DNA of 64,000 bases. Origin: Cognatilysobacter bugurensis. GTDB taxonomy: Bacteria; Pseudomonadota; Gammaproteobacteria; Xanthomonadales; Xanthomonadaceae. Each line of letters starts with the position of its first letter. The first letter of the stretch is position 1. The position numbers and the translations under genes are program-made. Below the pieces are notes generated by a model. That model searched no databases, was not told the origin of the DNA, and saw only the letters and a program-made list of their open reading frames with translations. Where the stretch lies: the NCBI RefSeq assembly GCF_014652095.1, contig NZ_BMYD01000003.1, positions 372,001 to 436,000 of the forward strand, written 5' to 3'. Below, in pieces: positions 36,538-45,757 of the stretch.

Positions 36538-39500
36538 ATGAAGCGCACCCCGTTCCTGTTTTCCGCGGATACCCCGATGGCGGCGCGATGCCGCGACTAT
36601 CCGTGGGCGACGTCTGCGCTCGGCGAGCCGAACGCATGGGACTCGGCGCTGAAGACCCTTGTGCCGATCATCCTCGCATCGAACCAGCCCATGTTCGTCG
36701 CTTGGGGCGAGTCCCGGACGCTGATCTACAACGATGCATACGCCGACGTGTTGGGAAACAAGCACTCCGATGCGCTGGGTCGGGACTTCCTGGAGGTGTG
36801 GCACGAAATCCGGGGTGACCTTCTGCCGATCGTGCAGGACGCGTACGCCGGCACGCCGGTCCAGATGGATCACATCGAACTGTGGATGGAGCGGCGCGGC
36901 TACCGCGAGGAAACCCACTTCTCGTTCTTCTACACCCCCGTTCGCGACGAGCGAGGCGAGATCGGCGGCTTTTTCTGCGCGTGCAACGAGATCACCGCGC
37001 AAATCCTTGCCGAGCGTGGGCTTGCGCAGAGCGAAGCGCATCACCGCGGTGTGCTCGAGAACATGGACGAAGGCTTCAGCCTGTTCGATCGGGACTTCAC
37101 GATTCTCGAAGTCAATCCGGCGGCCCTTCATATCGTCGGGCTGACCCGGGAACAGATGGTCGGCCGGAACCATTGGGAGCTGTTCCCGGGCACATACGAG
37201 GGCGTGGTCGGCGCGTTGTATCGCCGGGTTATCGCTGAGCAGCGGCCCCGCTCTGCCGAGCACCTCTATCAGTTTTCCGACGGGCGCGAGGTCTGGTTCG
37301 AGGTGCGCGCCTTTCCCGTTGGGGACGGCCTCGCGTCGCTGTTTCGCGACATCACGCAGGCCAAGCGGCTCAAGCAGGAGGCGGATGCCTCTCTGGAACG
37401 GATGCAGCTCGCTCTCGAAGCGGGCGCGATTCTCGGCACTTGGGTGTGGGACATCCAGAACGACCTCGTCGTCGGCGACGAGCAGTTCGCCCTGAGCTTC
37501 GGGCTCGATGCGACGGTGCTGAAAAAAGGCGCTCCGCTTGCATACGCGTTTGGATCGATCCACGCGGACGACCAAGAAGCCGTCCGGCGCGCAGTCGAAG
37601 TCGCGATCGAACGACGCGGGCGCTACCGCTGCCAGTATCGGGTCGTACGCGGGGGCGAGTACCGCTGGGTCGAGGCGAGCGGCCGTGTCGAGTCGGACGA
37701 GGCGGGCGTGCCGGTCCGCTTCCCCGGGGTCATGTTGGACATCGAGGACCGACGACGCGCCGAGGCCGAGCGCGATACCGCCACGTCACTGCTGACCACC
37801 TTCATCGAGGCGGTCCCGGGTGCGGTGTACGCAAAGGATCTCGAGGGCCGGTACATGATCGTGAACCGGGGCACGGCTGACGTGCTCGGCGGTCCGCCCG
37901 GTCAGGTCATCGGGCGGACCGACGTGGAACTGCTGGCCGACCCCCGCGAAGCCGCCGTGCTGATGCAGCGCGATCGACAGGTCATGGAGTCCGGCGTCGT
38001 TCGCCAGGCTGAAGAAGCCGTGTGCTTGGCGGACGGCACGCCCGCCACCTGGTGGTCGACAAAAGCCCCGCTGCGAAACGCGGACGGGAACGTCATCGGC
38101 CTGGTCGGCACCAGCGTCGATATCACCGCGCGCAAGGCGACGGAGGATGCGCTCCGGCTGTCGGAGCAGCGCAGCGCGCTGGCGATCGAAGTCGCGCAAC
38201 TCGGCACCTGGCGCTGGGACGCGTCGACCGGCCTCGTGACGGCCGATACCCGCTGCCGCGAGACCTGCGGTCTCGATCCCAGGCAAGAGGCGTTCGAGCT
38301 CTCAGACCTGCAGCAACGCATTCACCCGGAGGATTGGCCCTCGCTGCAGGCCGCCCTGGTTGGAGCGATCAACCCCGAAGGACCGGGCCGCTATTCCGAA
38401 GAGTTCCGCTGGGTGCATGCGGACGGCCGCGTGGTCTGGACCAATTCGCTCGGCACCGCGATTTTCGAAGGTGACGAGGACGGCCGGCGCGTCGTCGCGA
38501 TGATCGGCTCGGTGACCGACGTCACCGAGCGCAAGCAGGCCGAGGAAGGGCTGCGCCGGCTGCTCGCGCGCCAGGCGTTCCAGCTCGACCTCTCGGAGCG
38601 CCTGCGTCAGCTGCGAACGTCCGACACCATCATCGACGGCGTAGGCGAGCTGCTCGGCCGCCATCTCGGTGCGATTCGCGTCCTCTACGCGGAAGTGAAC
38701 GACCGCGCCGGGACGATCTTCATGCGCCGGGACTGGACCGCCCCGGGCACCGCCAGCGTGGCAGGCCACACCAAGACGATGGACGACTTCGGACCGGCCA
38801 TGATCGCCGAGCTCCGCGCCGGGCTCGTGGTGGCCAACCACGACGTCGCGCAGGACCCGCGTACGGCGGACAGCACGGTGGCCTACCAGGCGATCGGCAC
38901 GCGAGCGGACCTGTTGGTGCCGGTCGTCCTGGCGGGCGAGTTCAGAGTCATCCTCGGCGTGCACAGCGACAGGCCCCGGCGGTGGTCGGATGAAGAAATC
39001 GAAATCGTCCAGGACGTGGCGGAGCGGACATGGCTGGCGGTCGAGGCCGGGCGGGCCGAAGCCGAGCTGCGCGCCGAGCGCGACCTGAGCCGCGCGATCT
39101 TCGACAGCATGGAAGAGGGCTTTGCGATCTTCGGTGCCGACTGGACGATCATCGACGTCAATGACATTGGCGCAAGGATCGCGCGACGCACGCGCTCCGA
39201 GATGATCGGGCACAACCATTGGGAGGCATTGCCCGAGACCGTGGGCACCCCGCTGGCTTCGATGTACCGGCGCGTCATGGCAACGGGCGCATACGAAACG
39301 TTCGAATACCTCCACGAACTGCCTGAAGAAGACCCGCATTGGGTCGAGATCCGCGCGTACCGGATCTCGAGCGGGGGGCTCGTGGTGTTCTTCCGCGATA
39401 TCACCGATCGCAAGCGGATCGAGCAGGAGCTCAACGACGCGGTCCGCCGCCGGGACGAGTTCCTCGCGATGCTCGCGCACGAACTGCGCAACCCGCTCGC

Positions 39501-40548
39501 GCCGATCCGCGCCGCGGCTGACGTGCTTTCAATGCAGTCGATCGACGAGGCGCGCATCCGCAAGACGAGCGCGATCATTTCGCGCCAGGTCAAGCACATG
39601 ACCAGCCTCGTCGACGACCTGCTCGACGTATCACGCGTGACCCGCGGCCTGGCGGTGCTCGAGAAAGAAGCGGTGAACCTCAAGTGGGCTGCGTCGACCG
39701 CGGTCGAACAGGTTCGCCCGCTGATCGAGGCGCGGCGTCATCACCTGACGGTGCAACTGCCGCCCGGCAATGCCGACGTGTCGGGCGATCCGAAGCGTCT
39801 GGTGCAGGTGTTGACCAACCTGCTCAACAACGCCGCGAAGTACACCCCGGAAGGCGGCCACATCGCGCTCACGATCGAGGTCGAAGACGAGCGCGTCCGA
39901 GTGATCGTGTCCGACGACGGCATCGGCATGTCGCCCGACATGACCCGCCGCGCGTTTGCGCTGTTCTCCCAAGCCGAACAGACCTCCGATCGCAGCCAGG
40001 GTGGGCTCGGCATCGGGCTGGCGCTGGTCAAGAGCCTCGTGGAATTGCACGGCGGCTCGGTGTCGGCCACCAGCGCAGGCCCCGGCCTGGGCAGCCAGTT
40101 CACCGTGTGCCTGCCGAGGCCGACCACCGGGCCGGCCCGCACCCATGACACGGACGACGGCGTTCCGCACGGTGCGTCCGACAAGCTGCGAGTGTTGATC
40201 GTCGATGACAACCAGGACGCCGCGAGCATGCTCGAGATGTTTCTCGAGGTGTCGGGCCACACGGGCATGACCGAGCATGGATCGCGCCAGGGGCTGGAGC
40301 GTGCGCTGGCGGAGCGGCCCGACGTGTGCCTGCTCGACATCGGGCTTCCGGACATGGACGGCAACGAACTCGCGCGCCGGCTGCGAGCCCGTCCTGAGAT
40401 GCAGCACACCGTACTGATTGCGGTGACGGGATACGGTCAGGACTCTGATCGCAAGAGCACGGCAGCGGCCGGCTTCGACCACCATCTGGTCAAACCCATT
40501 GATCCGGTCGTGCTGAGCCGGCTTTTGGCCTCGGTGAGGCCTCGATAG
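36538..40548 (+). CDS. large multi-PAS/GAF hybrid sensor histidine kinase
   Basis: 1336 residues from ATG 36538 (MKRTPFLFS, as at 26234). Order: PAS-like sensor about 20-165; PAS about 170-280 (LENMDEGFSLFDRDFTILE); PAS about 285-405 (AGAILGTWVWDIQNDLV); PAS about 410-535 (AVPGAVYAKDLEGRYMIVN); PAS about 540-670 (EVAQLGTWRWDASTG); GAF about 680-840 (LRQLRTSDTIIDGVGELLG); PAS about 850-965 (DSMEEGFAIFGADWTIID). Then HisKA (AHELRNPLAPIRAAADVL), HATPase_c (NLLNNAAKYTPEGG) and receiver (LIVDDNQDAASM, LLDIGLPDMDGNE, LVKPID). Soluble. Both ends closely match the kinase at 26234; the middle is extra. Confidence 0.94.
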   Translation: MKRTPFLFSADTPMAARCRDYPWATSALGEPNAWDSALKTLVPIILASNQPMFVAWGESRTLIYNDAYADVLGNKHSDALGRDFLEVWHEIRGDLLPIVQDAYAGTPVQMDHIELWMERRGYREETHFSFFYTPVRDERGEIGGFFCACNEITAQILAERGLAQSEAHHRGVLENMDEGFSLFDRDFTILEVNPAALHIVGLTREQMVGRNHWELFPGTYEGVVGALYRRVIAEQRPRSAEHLYQFSDGREVWFEVRAFPVGDGLASLFRDITQAKRLKQEADASLERMQLALEAGAILGTWVWDIQNDLVVGDEQFALSFGLDATVLKKGAPLAYAFGSIHADDQEAVRRAVEVAIERRGRYRCQYRVVRGGEYRWVEASGRVESDEAGVPVRFPGVMLDIEDRRRAEAERDTATSLLTTFIEAVPGAVYAKDLEGRYMIVNRGTADVLGGPPGQVIGRTDVELLADPREAAVLMQRDRQVMESGVVRQAEEAVCLADGTPATWWSTKAPLRNADGNVIGLVGTSVDITARKATEDALRLSEQRSALAIEVAQLGTWRWDASTGLVTADTRCRETCGLDPRQEAFELSDLQQRIHPEDWPSLQAALVGAINPEGPGRYSEEFRWVHADGRVVWTNSLGTAIFEGDEDGRRVVAMIGSVTDVTERKQAEEGLRRLLARQAFQLDLSERLRQLRTSDTIIDGVGELLGRHLGAIRVLYAEVNDRAGTIFMRRDWTAPGTASVAGHTKTMDDFGPAMIAELRAGLVVANHDVAQDPRTADSTVAYQAIGTRADLLVPVVLAGEFRVILGVHSDRPRRWSDEEIEIVQDVAERTWLAVEAGRAEAELRAERDLSRAIFDSMEEGFAIFGADWTIIDVNDIGARIARRTRSEMIGHNHWEALPETVGTPLASMYRRVMATGAYETFEYLHELPEEDPHWVEIRAYRISSGGLVVFFRDITDRKRIEQELNDAVRRRDEFLAMLAHELRNPLAPIRAAADVLSMQSIDEARIRKTSAIISRQVKHMTSLVDDLLDVSRVTRGLAVLEKEAVNLKWAASTAVEQVRPLIEARRHHLTVQLPPGNADVSGDPKRLVQVLTNLLNNAAKYTPEGGHIALTIEVEDERVRVIVSDDGIGMSPDMTRRAFALFSQAEQTSDRSQGGLGIGLALVKSLVELHGGSVSATSAGPGLGSQFTVCLPRPTTGPARTHDTDDGVPHGASDKLRVLIVDDNQDAASMLEMFLEVSGHTGMTEHGSRQGLERALAERPDVCLLDIGLPDMDGNELARRLRARPEMQHTVLIAVTGYGQDSDRKSTAAAGFDHHLVKPIDPVVLSRLLASVRPR

Positions 40549-40561
40549 CAGGAATCGTAGG

Positions 40562-40584
40562 GTCCGCTTCGACCCGAAGCGGAC
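40562..40584. repeat. GTCCGCTTC inverted repeat, copy 3
   Basis: Perfect 10-base arms GTCCGCTTCG (40562-40571) and CGAAGCGGAC (40575-40584) around ACC, 13 bases after the stop of the kinase gene. No T-run follows. Confidence 0.7.
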
Positions 40585-40668
40585 GCGGCAGAGCTCGATT
40601 CCACGCCGGGCGTCAGAACGCGAGCTTGTTCGATCCCTCGCCGGCCGCGCTGATCGCGAACGTGAGAG

Positions 40669-41431
40669 TCAGACAGTACCGTGGGAACGCCCGAGCGAGC
40701 CCGGTGTGGAAAGCGACCGCAGGCTCCGCCATACCAGCGCGAGCCCGATCGCCACGAACGGCAGGCTCAGGTACTGACCGACACTCAGTGCGAAACTGCT
40801 TTCATAGGCAGCCTGCGGAACCTTGAAGAACTCCAGGGCGATCCGAGCCAGGAAGATCAGCGTGAGAAGGAGGCCGGTGAGCAGGCCCGTCGGTGCCACG
40901 CCCCGATGGCGATACACGCCGGTAAGCGCGCATGCGATTGCAAGATACGCGGCGGCCTCATAGAGCTGGAGACGTCGGGACGCCCACGATCTCGGAGTTG
41001 ATGAAGTTCGCGATGCGGATCATCGCCGCACCAATCGCGGCAGGGATGGCGACGCAGTCCGCGACCCAGAGCAGGGAAATCGACGGCCGCGCACGACGGC
41101 CCGCAAATGCCAGCCCGATCACCAATCCCGCGACACCGCCGTGACTGGCCAGGCCGCCTTCCCAGGTCTTGAGGATGTCGACCGGGTTCGCGAGGTAAAA
41201 CGCCGGGTCGTAGAACAGCACATGGGCCAATCGGGCACCGACGATGGCGCCCACGAGCGAGTGGAGCAGCAGACGCTCGGCGTGCCCGGCGGCGATGCCT
41301 TGCCCTCTGAATATCCGGCTCAGCACTGCCTGTCCGAGCAGGAACGCGCCCACGAACAGAATGCCGTACCAGCTCACCGACCAGGGCCCGAGACGAAGCA
41401 GCACAGGATCGACCGCCCAGTGAATCACCAT
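40669..41431 (-). pseudogene. lgt: decayed prolipoprotein diacylglyceryl transferase-like gene
   Basis: The 5' part (MVIHWAVDPVLLRLGPWSVS, HVLFYDPAFYLANP, GGLASHGGVAGLVIG, ANFINSEIVGVPTS) is typical of Lgt. It then runs out at a stop near 40958. The next frame resumes with QLYEAAAYLAIACALTG and continues to the family C-terminus (LEFFKVPQAAYE) ending at 40669. Between VPTS and QLYEA a normal Lgt has about 20 more residues, including the conserved RHPxQLYE region, so an internal deletion of non-triplet length removed part of the active region. Lgt is essential in most Gram-negative bacteria, so a working copy should exist elsewhere. Confidence 0.85.
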
Positions 41432-41602
41432 GAATTTCCGCCACGCACAGGACGTGCTTTATCGAAGTCTAGTCCGGCGCGTCGGGGCAATGCGCCATCC
41501 GACGTCACCGATGACGTGGAGCGGTGCTGGTGAGACGCCGACGTTCTTCCGCCATAAGGGCGAGGCCGACATTCGTCCTGGATTTTGGCACTGGATGCAA
41601 TG

Positions 41603-42598
41603 TCACTTCTCGTCGCGACGCATCGTGCTCGGTGTCGCCAACACGTCGATCGCGTTCAACCACGTCTCGACAAGAGAAGGCCATGCTGCAATCGGCAACT
41701 CCTGATGCCTCAGGCCAAATGCGTGCTTGCCCTGCGCGAACACATGCACCTCGGCGCGGGCGCCGGCATTCGCAAGCGCGTTGGCGTAGACGGTGGTGTT
41801 GCAGATCTTGTTGACCGGGTCGTCCCAGGCCGCGAGAAGAAACGTGGGCGGCGTGTTCTCGGTGAGCTTCAAGCTCGGATCAAGCACCCCGCCCGAGCGG
41901 CACAGATGCCCCGGGTACAGGGCAATCGCAAAGTCCGGCACGCTGCTCTGGCTGTCCGCCGCGTCGACTGGGCGATATGCGGCCTCGGAAATCGTGCTCG
42001 TCTGCGCCACCAGATACGCGCCCGCCGACATGCCCAGCACCCCGATTTTCGACGGGTCTACGTTGAACCGAGCGGCGTTCGCCCGGACGAGCTTGATCGC
42101 CCTTTGTGCGTCCTGGAGTGCAAACGGCACTGCCGGCGTGATGTGGCGTTTCTGCTCTCGATCCCAGTAGTGGTTGCTCTTTGGGACGCGGTACTTGAGC
42201 AATACGCAGGTGATGCCCTGGCTCGTGATCCAGTCGCATATTTCCGTGCCTTCAAGATCGATCGCGAGCAGCCGGAAGCCACCACCGGGGAACACGACTA
42301 TTGCCGCGTCGGTGCGTCGATCAACAGGGCTAAAGACGGTCATCGTCGGGACCGTGACCTCGGAGATGCCGGTGTAGTGAAAGCCCGGCACCTTGTTCAC
42401 CTGAAACATCACTTCCGCCGGCTGAGCCCCAGCGGGCATGTCCGGGGAGGCGCCAGGCCAGAGACGAAGTTGCTTCAGCCCCGCTGGCGGGCTCCACATG
42501 TTTGCAGTGTTCGCATGCGGCGCTACATCGCTCGGTTCAACTGCTTGGGCCGTACACACGGTCATTGCCAGGGCCGCGATCAAAAGCGTTCTATGCAC
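41603..42598 (-). CDS. secreted alpha/beta hydrolase (acetyl-esterase-like)
   Basis: 331 residues from GTG 42598, which begins a signal peptide (HRTLLIAALAMTVCTAQA); start is tentative because no strong ribosome site precedes it. The mature enzyme has the oxyanion motif FPGGGF, nucleophile elbow GMSAGA, an Asp in AAWDDPVN and a His in GKHAFGLR, so the Ser-Asp-His triad is complete. Pattern fits periplasmic acetyl-xylan-esterase/BD-FAE-like hydrolases. Substrate unknown. Confidence 0.85.
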   Translation of the reverse strand: MHRTLLIAALAMTVCTAQAVEPSDVAPHANTANMWSPPAGLKQLRLWPGASPDMPAGAQPAEVMFQVNKVPGFHYTGISEVTVPTMTVFSPVDRRTDAAIVVFPGGGFRLLAIDLEGTEICDWITSQGITCVLLKYRVPKSNHYWDREQKRHITPAVPFALQDAQRAIKLVRANAARFNVDPSKIGVLGMSAGAYLVAQTSTISEAAYRPVDAADSQSSVPDFAIALYPGHLCRSGGVLDPSLKLTENTPPTFLLAAWDDPVNKICNTTVYANALANAGARAEVHVFAQGKHAFGLRHQELPIAAWPSLVETWLNAIDVLATPSTMRRDEK

Positions 42599-42714
42599 AC
42601 AGGGGTCTCGTCTCGAGGGTGTTTGCTGATGGCCGCATCCACGCCGGACCGTCGGCCCGTGAAAATGCGCACGCAGATGGTGACACGCCGACCCGCGGCT
42701 TTCCGCGCCGCCGC

Positions 42715-43065
42715 GACCGCTGTCTTTGGTTATGACTCGGGCGCAAAACGGCGTTGGATGATCAGAAAGATCGTCCACCTGTGTATCAACCTGCTGTTGA
42801 TCACGATCGGCGCCGCGCTGTCGCGTCGCGTGTTCGCGGCGCTCGGCGCTTGGCGCGTTCGGCGTGTTCGGCTCTCTGATCCACCTGTCCCAAAACCGTA
42901 TTCGAGGACAGCAGGTGATTCCCGCTTGCGCTGACCGCGATCGGCCTGCGCCTCACTGCGGCCGGTCTGTACTGCCACCACAGCGAGAAGGCAACCGGCG
43001 AGGCCCCGCAGGGCATGCTGCCGTGGCACGTGCGCAAGCTCGTGGGAATCGGGTGGCGCGGCTGA
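42715..43065 (+). pseudogene. decayed membrane-protein gene remnant
   Basis: Pieces of a multi-pass membrane protein appear in shifting frames: VFGYDSGAKRRWMIRK and CINLLLITIGAALSRRVF in one, AFGVFGSLIHLSQN in a second, and FPLALTAIGLRLTAAGLY in a third, with a stop (TGA) just before the last. The pattern resembles a DUF2157-like family in which a conserved GVFGYL motif precedes an F-x-DSxLFP segment. At least two frameshifts and a stop make it non-functional. The family assignment is from memory of the motif only. Confidence 0.55.
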
Positions 43066-43226
43066 CCCGCGATCGATCGACAGTGAACGAAAGCGGGCTC
43101 GTCAGCGGCTGAACAACTTAGCTTGCTAACTCGACGGTTAACTCAGCAGTGGCCGTCGGTGCTGAACAGCGCAAGCGCCGCGGTTTTGTCACCTGCGGCG
43201 TGCACCGACAGGACTAAGTTCTTTGT

Positions 43227-43739
43227 ATGGGAAGCGTGTCGCACAGTGAGGTCGTAGCCGAACAGGCCAGCCGCTTCATGGTCGCGTTCGCGAAGGCCCA
43301 GAGCCTCGAAGCAGTGCTCTCGTGTGCCCCCACGCCGGAGCCCGAGCGCTACAGCACGCTTGGGCTGCTGTGGGGCGTGACTTTGGCCCATGCGCGCGCG
43401 TTGCGCTGCGGCGAAACCGTCGCGCTGGAAGCCGCGGCCGCCATCTTGTCGAGGGTTCCGGGCGGACAGGCGTTGCTGGGCTGGATCCGCGAGCACCGCA
43501 ATGCCGAAGAGTTCCAGGCCTGGGCCGAGCTGGGCGAAATGGCGGTCCACAGCGCCGCCGAAGTGAACGACCCCATGCCCGCGCTTCTTGAGCTCGCGCA
43601 CGAGTACCGCGAGACGACCCACGACCGGGCGTTTCCACACTCGGGCGCCATGCCGATGCCGGGCGTCGGGTTGCTCGAGGAGCGGGCGAGGCGCGCGCCG
43701 CCCATGAGCGCCGGCTCGGGGTGGCACGCACAGCGCTGA
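43227..43739 (+). CDS. hypothetical protein, paralogue of 46569 gene
   Basis: 170 residues, soluble. Core motifs ASRFMVAFAKAQSLEA, YSTLGLLWGV, FQAWAELGEMAV and AEVNDPMPALLEL recur almost unchanged in the protein encoded at 46569-47099. Ends in a Pro/Met-rich tail with MPMPG, also shared. All-alpha by appearance. I do not recognise the family. The paralogues lie about 3 kb apart on opposite strands. Confidence 0.75.
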   Translation: MGSVSHSEVVAEQASRFMVAFAKAQSLEAVLSCAPTPEPERYSTLGLLWGVTLAHARALRCGETVALEAAAAILSRVPGGQALLGWIREHRNAEEFQAWAELGEMAVHSAAEVNDPMPALLELAHEYRETTHDRAFPHSGAMPMPGVGLLEERARRAPPMSAGSGWHAQR

Positions 43740-44256
43740 ATGCGAGTTCGGCGCGCGAGCTTGCGGTGCTCGGCGCGCGCTTGGTGCACGAGCCCAGGCC
43801 GACGGGACGTCGAGGCTGGCCCTTGGGCAAAGCGCGCATGTGTTCTGTCGAAGCAGCGGTCCGACAGGTTGGAGAAGCCGCACGGCCGGCCGCCATCGCG
43901 GTGCCAGGATCAGCCCGATCTACGCGTTCTTTGAGGCGCTCGCGGATCGACACCGTGCCGCGCCGCCCGGTCGACCGCGGTCCGGGTACGACGGCGTAAG
44001 CGACGCCACGCCGGGCGTGCGCAGATGCTCCGGCGCCTCCGGTTTGCGCGCGGTATCGCTAGATCAAGAGCGTGCGCTCGATCGTCTGTCGAGACACCCG
44101 ACAGAGCGCATCGTTGGAAATGGCGGGAATCAGCGCGCGGGTCAGCGGCTGCATCGCAGCCAAGCTTGAGTGGTATTTCGCATCGCGCGGTTTCAACCGC
44201 CCGGTCGCGCCTGAGCGGACGCTCGCACGCGTTGTCATTCCGATAGGCCGCGTTCT
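43740..44256. other. intergenic region
   Basis: 517 bases with no supported gene. Long minus-strand open frames over 43740-43953 are shadows of the preceding gene. Confidence 0.4.
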
Positions 44257-44496
44257 CTATACGGCCGCATGCATGGCAACTGCACGCAGGACCGGCTCCA
44301 CATCCGGTGGTTGGGCCATGGCGGGACTGCCGGTAGAAAGCACAGCGATCAGTTCGGGGCTCAAAGATGCATCCGGAACAGAGCCCTCGCCAATGCGCTG
44401 CAGCGCACCGATTTCCAAGAGCTGATCTGAGACGTCCGTATCGAACGGAAGCAGGACGAGCGCACCGCCCTCAGTCGCGAATACCTTGATTTCCAT
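44257..44496 (-). CDS. small hypothetical protein
   Basis: 79 residues from ATG 44496 (MEIKVFATEGGALVLLPFD). Short beta-rich opening followed by a helical Pro/Ala-rich end. No signal, no family recognised; start is uncertain because an open frame continues upstream to 44589. Confidence 0.45.
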   Translation of the reverse strand: MEIKVFATEGGALVLLPFDTDVSDQLLEIGALQRIGEGSVPDASLSPELIAVLSTGSPAMAQPPDVEPVLRAVAMHAAV

Positions 44497-44656
44497 GATG
44501 CCGCCCAAGCGCACGTCACCGCCCGATGGATGGGCACGACGCGGGAGGGCGGACGGTAGCAACGACGTGCTGAACAAATGCACTGCCAAAGGCGCATCGC
44601 GGTTGCTAAGCTTCGCTCACGGTTGAGCTTACTTTTCGCATAGGCTGCGTTACCTC

Positions 44657-44959
44657 ATGCACTACTATGCGTTCGTCACACGCGATGCCGATAAGCGCTA
44701 CCGCGCGGAGTTGCCGGACTTTCCGGACTGCCTCGCCCAGGCGCACTCGCTTGCCGCGTTACCGCCCGCCATCGTGGCGACGGTGAGACGCCACGCGGAC
44801 GCCCAGCGCCATTGGACGCTGCCCTTCGCGACTCCGTTCGGCGCGCTGCCGCGCATGGCCGATGCGTTGGACGGTTTCTGGATCAGCGTCGACCTCTCGT
44901 CATGCATGGCGATCTCTGCATGCGTGTCGATCACGGTCGAGGCGACCGAAACCTGCTGA
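44657..44959 (+). CDS. small protein with HicB-antitoxin-like N-terminus
   Basis: 100 residues. MHYYAFVTRDADKRYRAELP followed by DFPDCLAQAHSL resembles the partial-RNase-H fold of HicB antitoxins (Y/F-x-ALP-DFPGC pattern). The usual C-terminal DNA-binding part is absent, and no HicA-like toxin lies beside it. It may be an orphan or a distantly related protein. Confidence 0.5.
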   Translation: MHYYAFVTRDADKRYRAELPDFPDCLAQAHSLAALPPAIVATVRRHADAQRHWTLPFATPFGALPRMADALDGFWISVDLSSCMAISACVSITVEATETC

Positions 44960-45121
44960 CCTTCCGGCGCCGTCGTGCCAGCGCAAGCGGCGAGCAACCT
45001 GCCGCAAATGTGCGGCGTGGCTAATGCCGCACTTAACTGCCGGTAAAGGGCTGCATGCCGCTTTTGTTGCGGTCTACGTGATTCCGGGTGACGACGCCCA
45101 CTCACGACTCGATGACCGCCC

Positions 45122-45238
45122 ATGACTCCGTTCGAAGTAAAAGCCGTTGCTACCGTGCTCGTTGCGATCATTGCGCTTATGTGGACATTGGCCGCATTTG
45201 AAATGGGGTGGGGTCGGCGCCCGGAGCGCAGGCGCTAA
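45122..45238 (+). CDS. possible very small membrane protein
   Basis: 38 codons. After MTPFEVKAV comes one hydrophobic helix (ATVLVAIIALMWTLAAF), followed by a basic tail (RRPERRR), which obeys the positive-inside rule. Too short for family assignment and no strong ribosome site, so it is only a candidate. Confidence 0.4.
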   Translation: MTPFEVKAVATVLVAIIALMWTLAAFEMGWGRRPERRR

Positions 45239-45757
45239 GCCGCTCGCGCTGCCCGTGTCGACCGCAGCCGCGCCGCCTCAGCCTCGGCGCGCTGCGGAGT
45301 CCCTAAGGACCCACCCGAAACGCTTCACGCCGAAGTAGAGCGGTCGCTGCAAGCCCGATCGACCGGCCCGCCGCCCGGCCGAGTTCGGCGGAGTCGGTGC
45401 TGCCAGTCTCGAGCATTGCCGGCAGCGCCGTGACTGCCCCGAGTCCCACAAAGAAAACGCCGAAAAACCACGCCGCTTTTCCGAGCAGCGGGGACCGTGC
45501 TCAACGACTCCAGCCTCCGTATCAGACCTGATCAGATCGCGTACCGCGAGAGCAGCGGTCCGGTAGAAGCGGCGGTTGCTAACGGACACTATGAGCTTGC
45601 ACGGGTCGGTGTTATCCGGCGAAGACAAGACGTGGCTCGCCACTGGGCATTTCAAACTATCGCCCGGTCTGAACGAGCTGTCGTGTGCGGGTGGCGCGGG
45701 TGGCGCGGGTGAGCTTTTCAAATGGCACCGCTTCGAGCAGGTGCCGAACCAGATCGC
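45239..45757. other. intergenic region
   Basis: 519 bases. The open frames on both strands lack family features. A short triple repeat of GGGTGGCGC (near 45695) is the only structure noticed. Confidence 0.4.

Noticed and set aside
38302-39480. 392-codon open frame on the minus strand
   Set aside because: Antisense to the large hybrid kinase; His/Arg/Val-rich shadow composition.
41585-42934. 449-codon open frame on the plus strand
   Set aside because: Mostly antisense to the alpha/beta hydrolase. Only its last part coincides with a real decayed membrane-protein remnant, which I list separately.
44657-44959. HicA/HicB toxin-antitoxin system
   Set aside because: Only an HicB-like N-terminus is present. 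Neither neighbour resembles the small HicA toxin and the antitoxin's DNA-binding end is missing.
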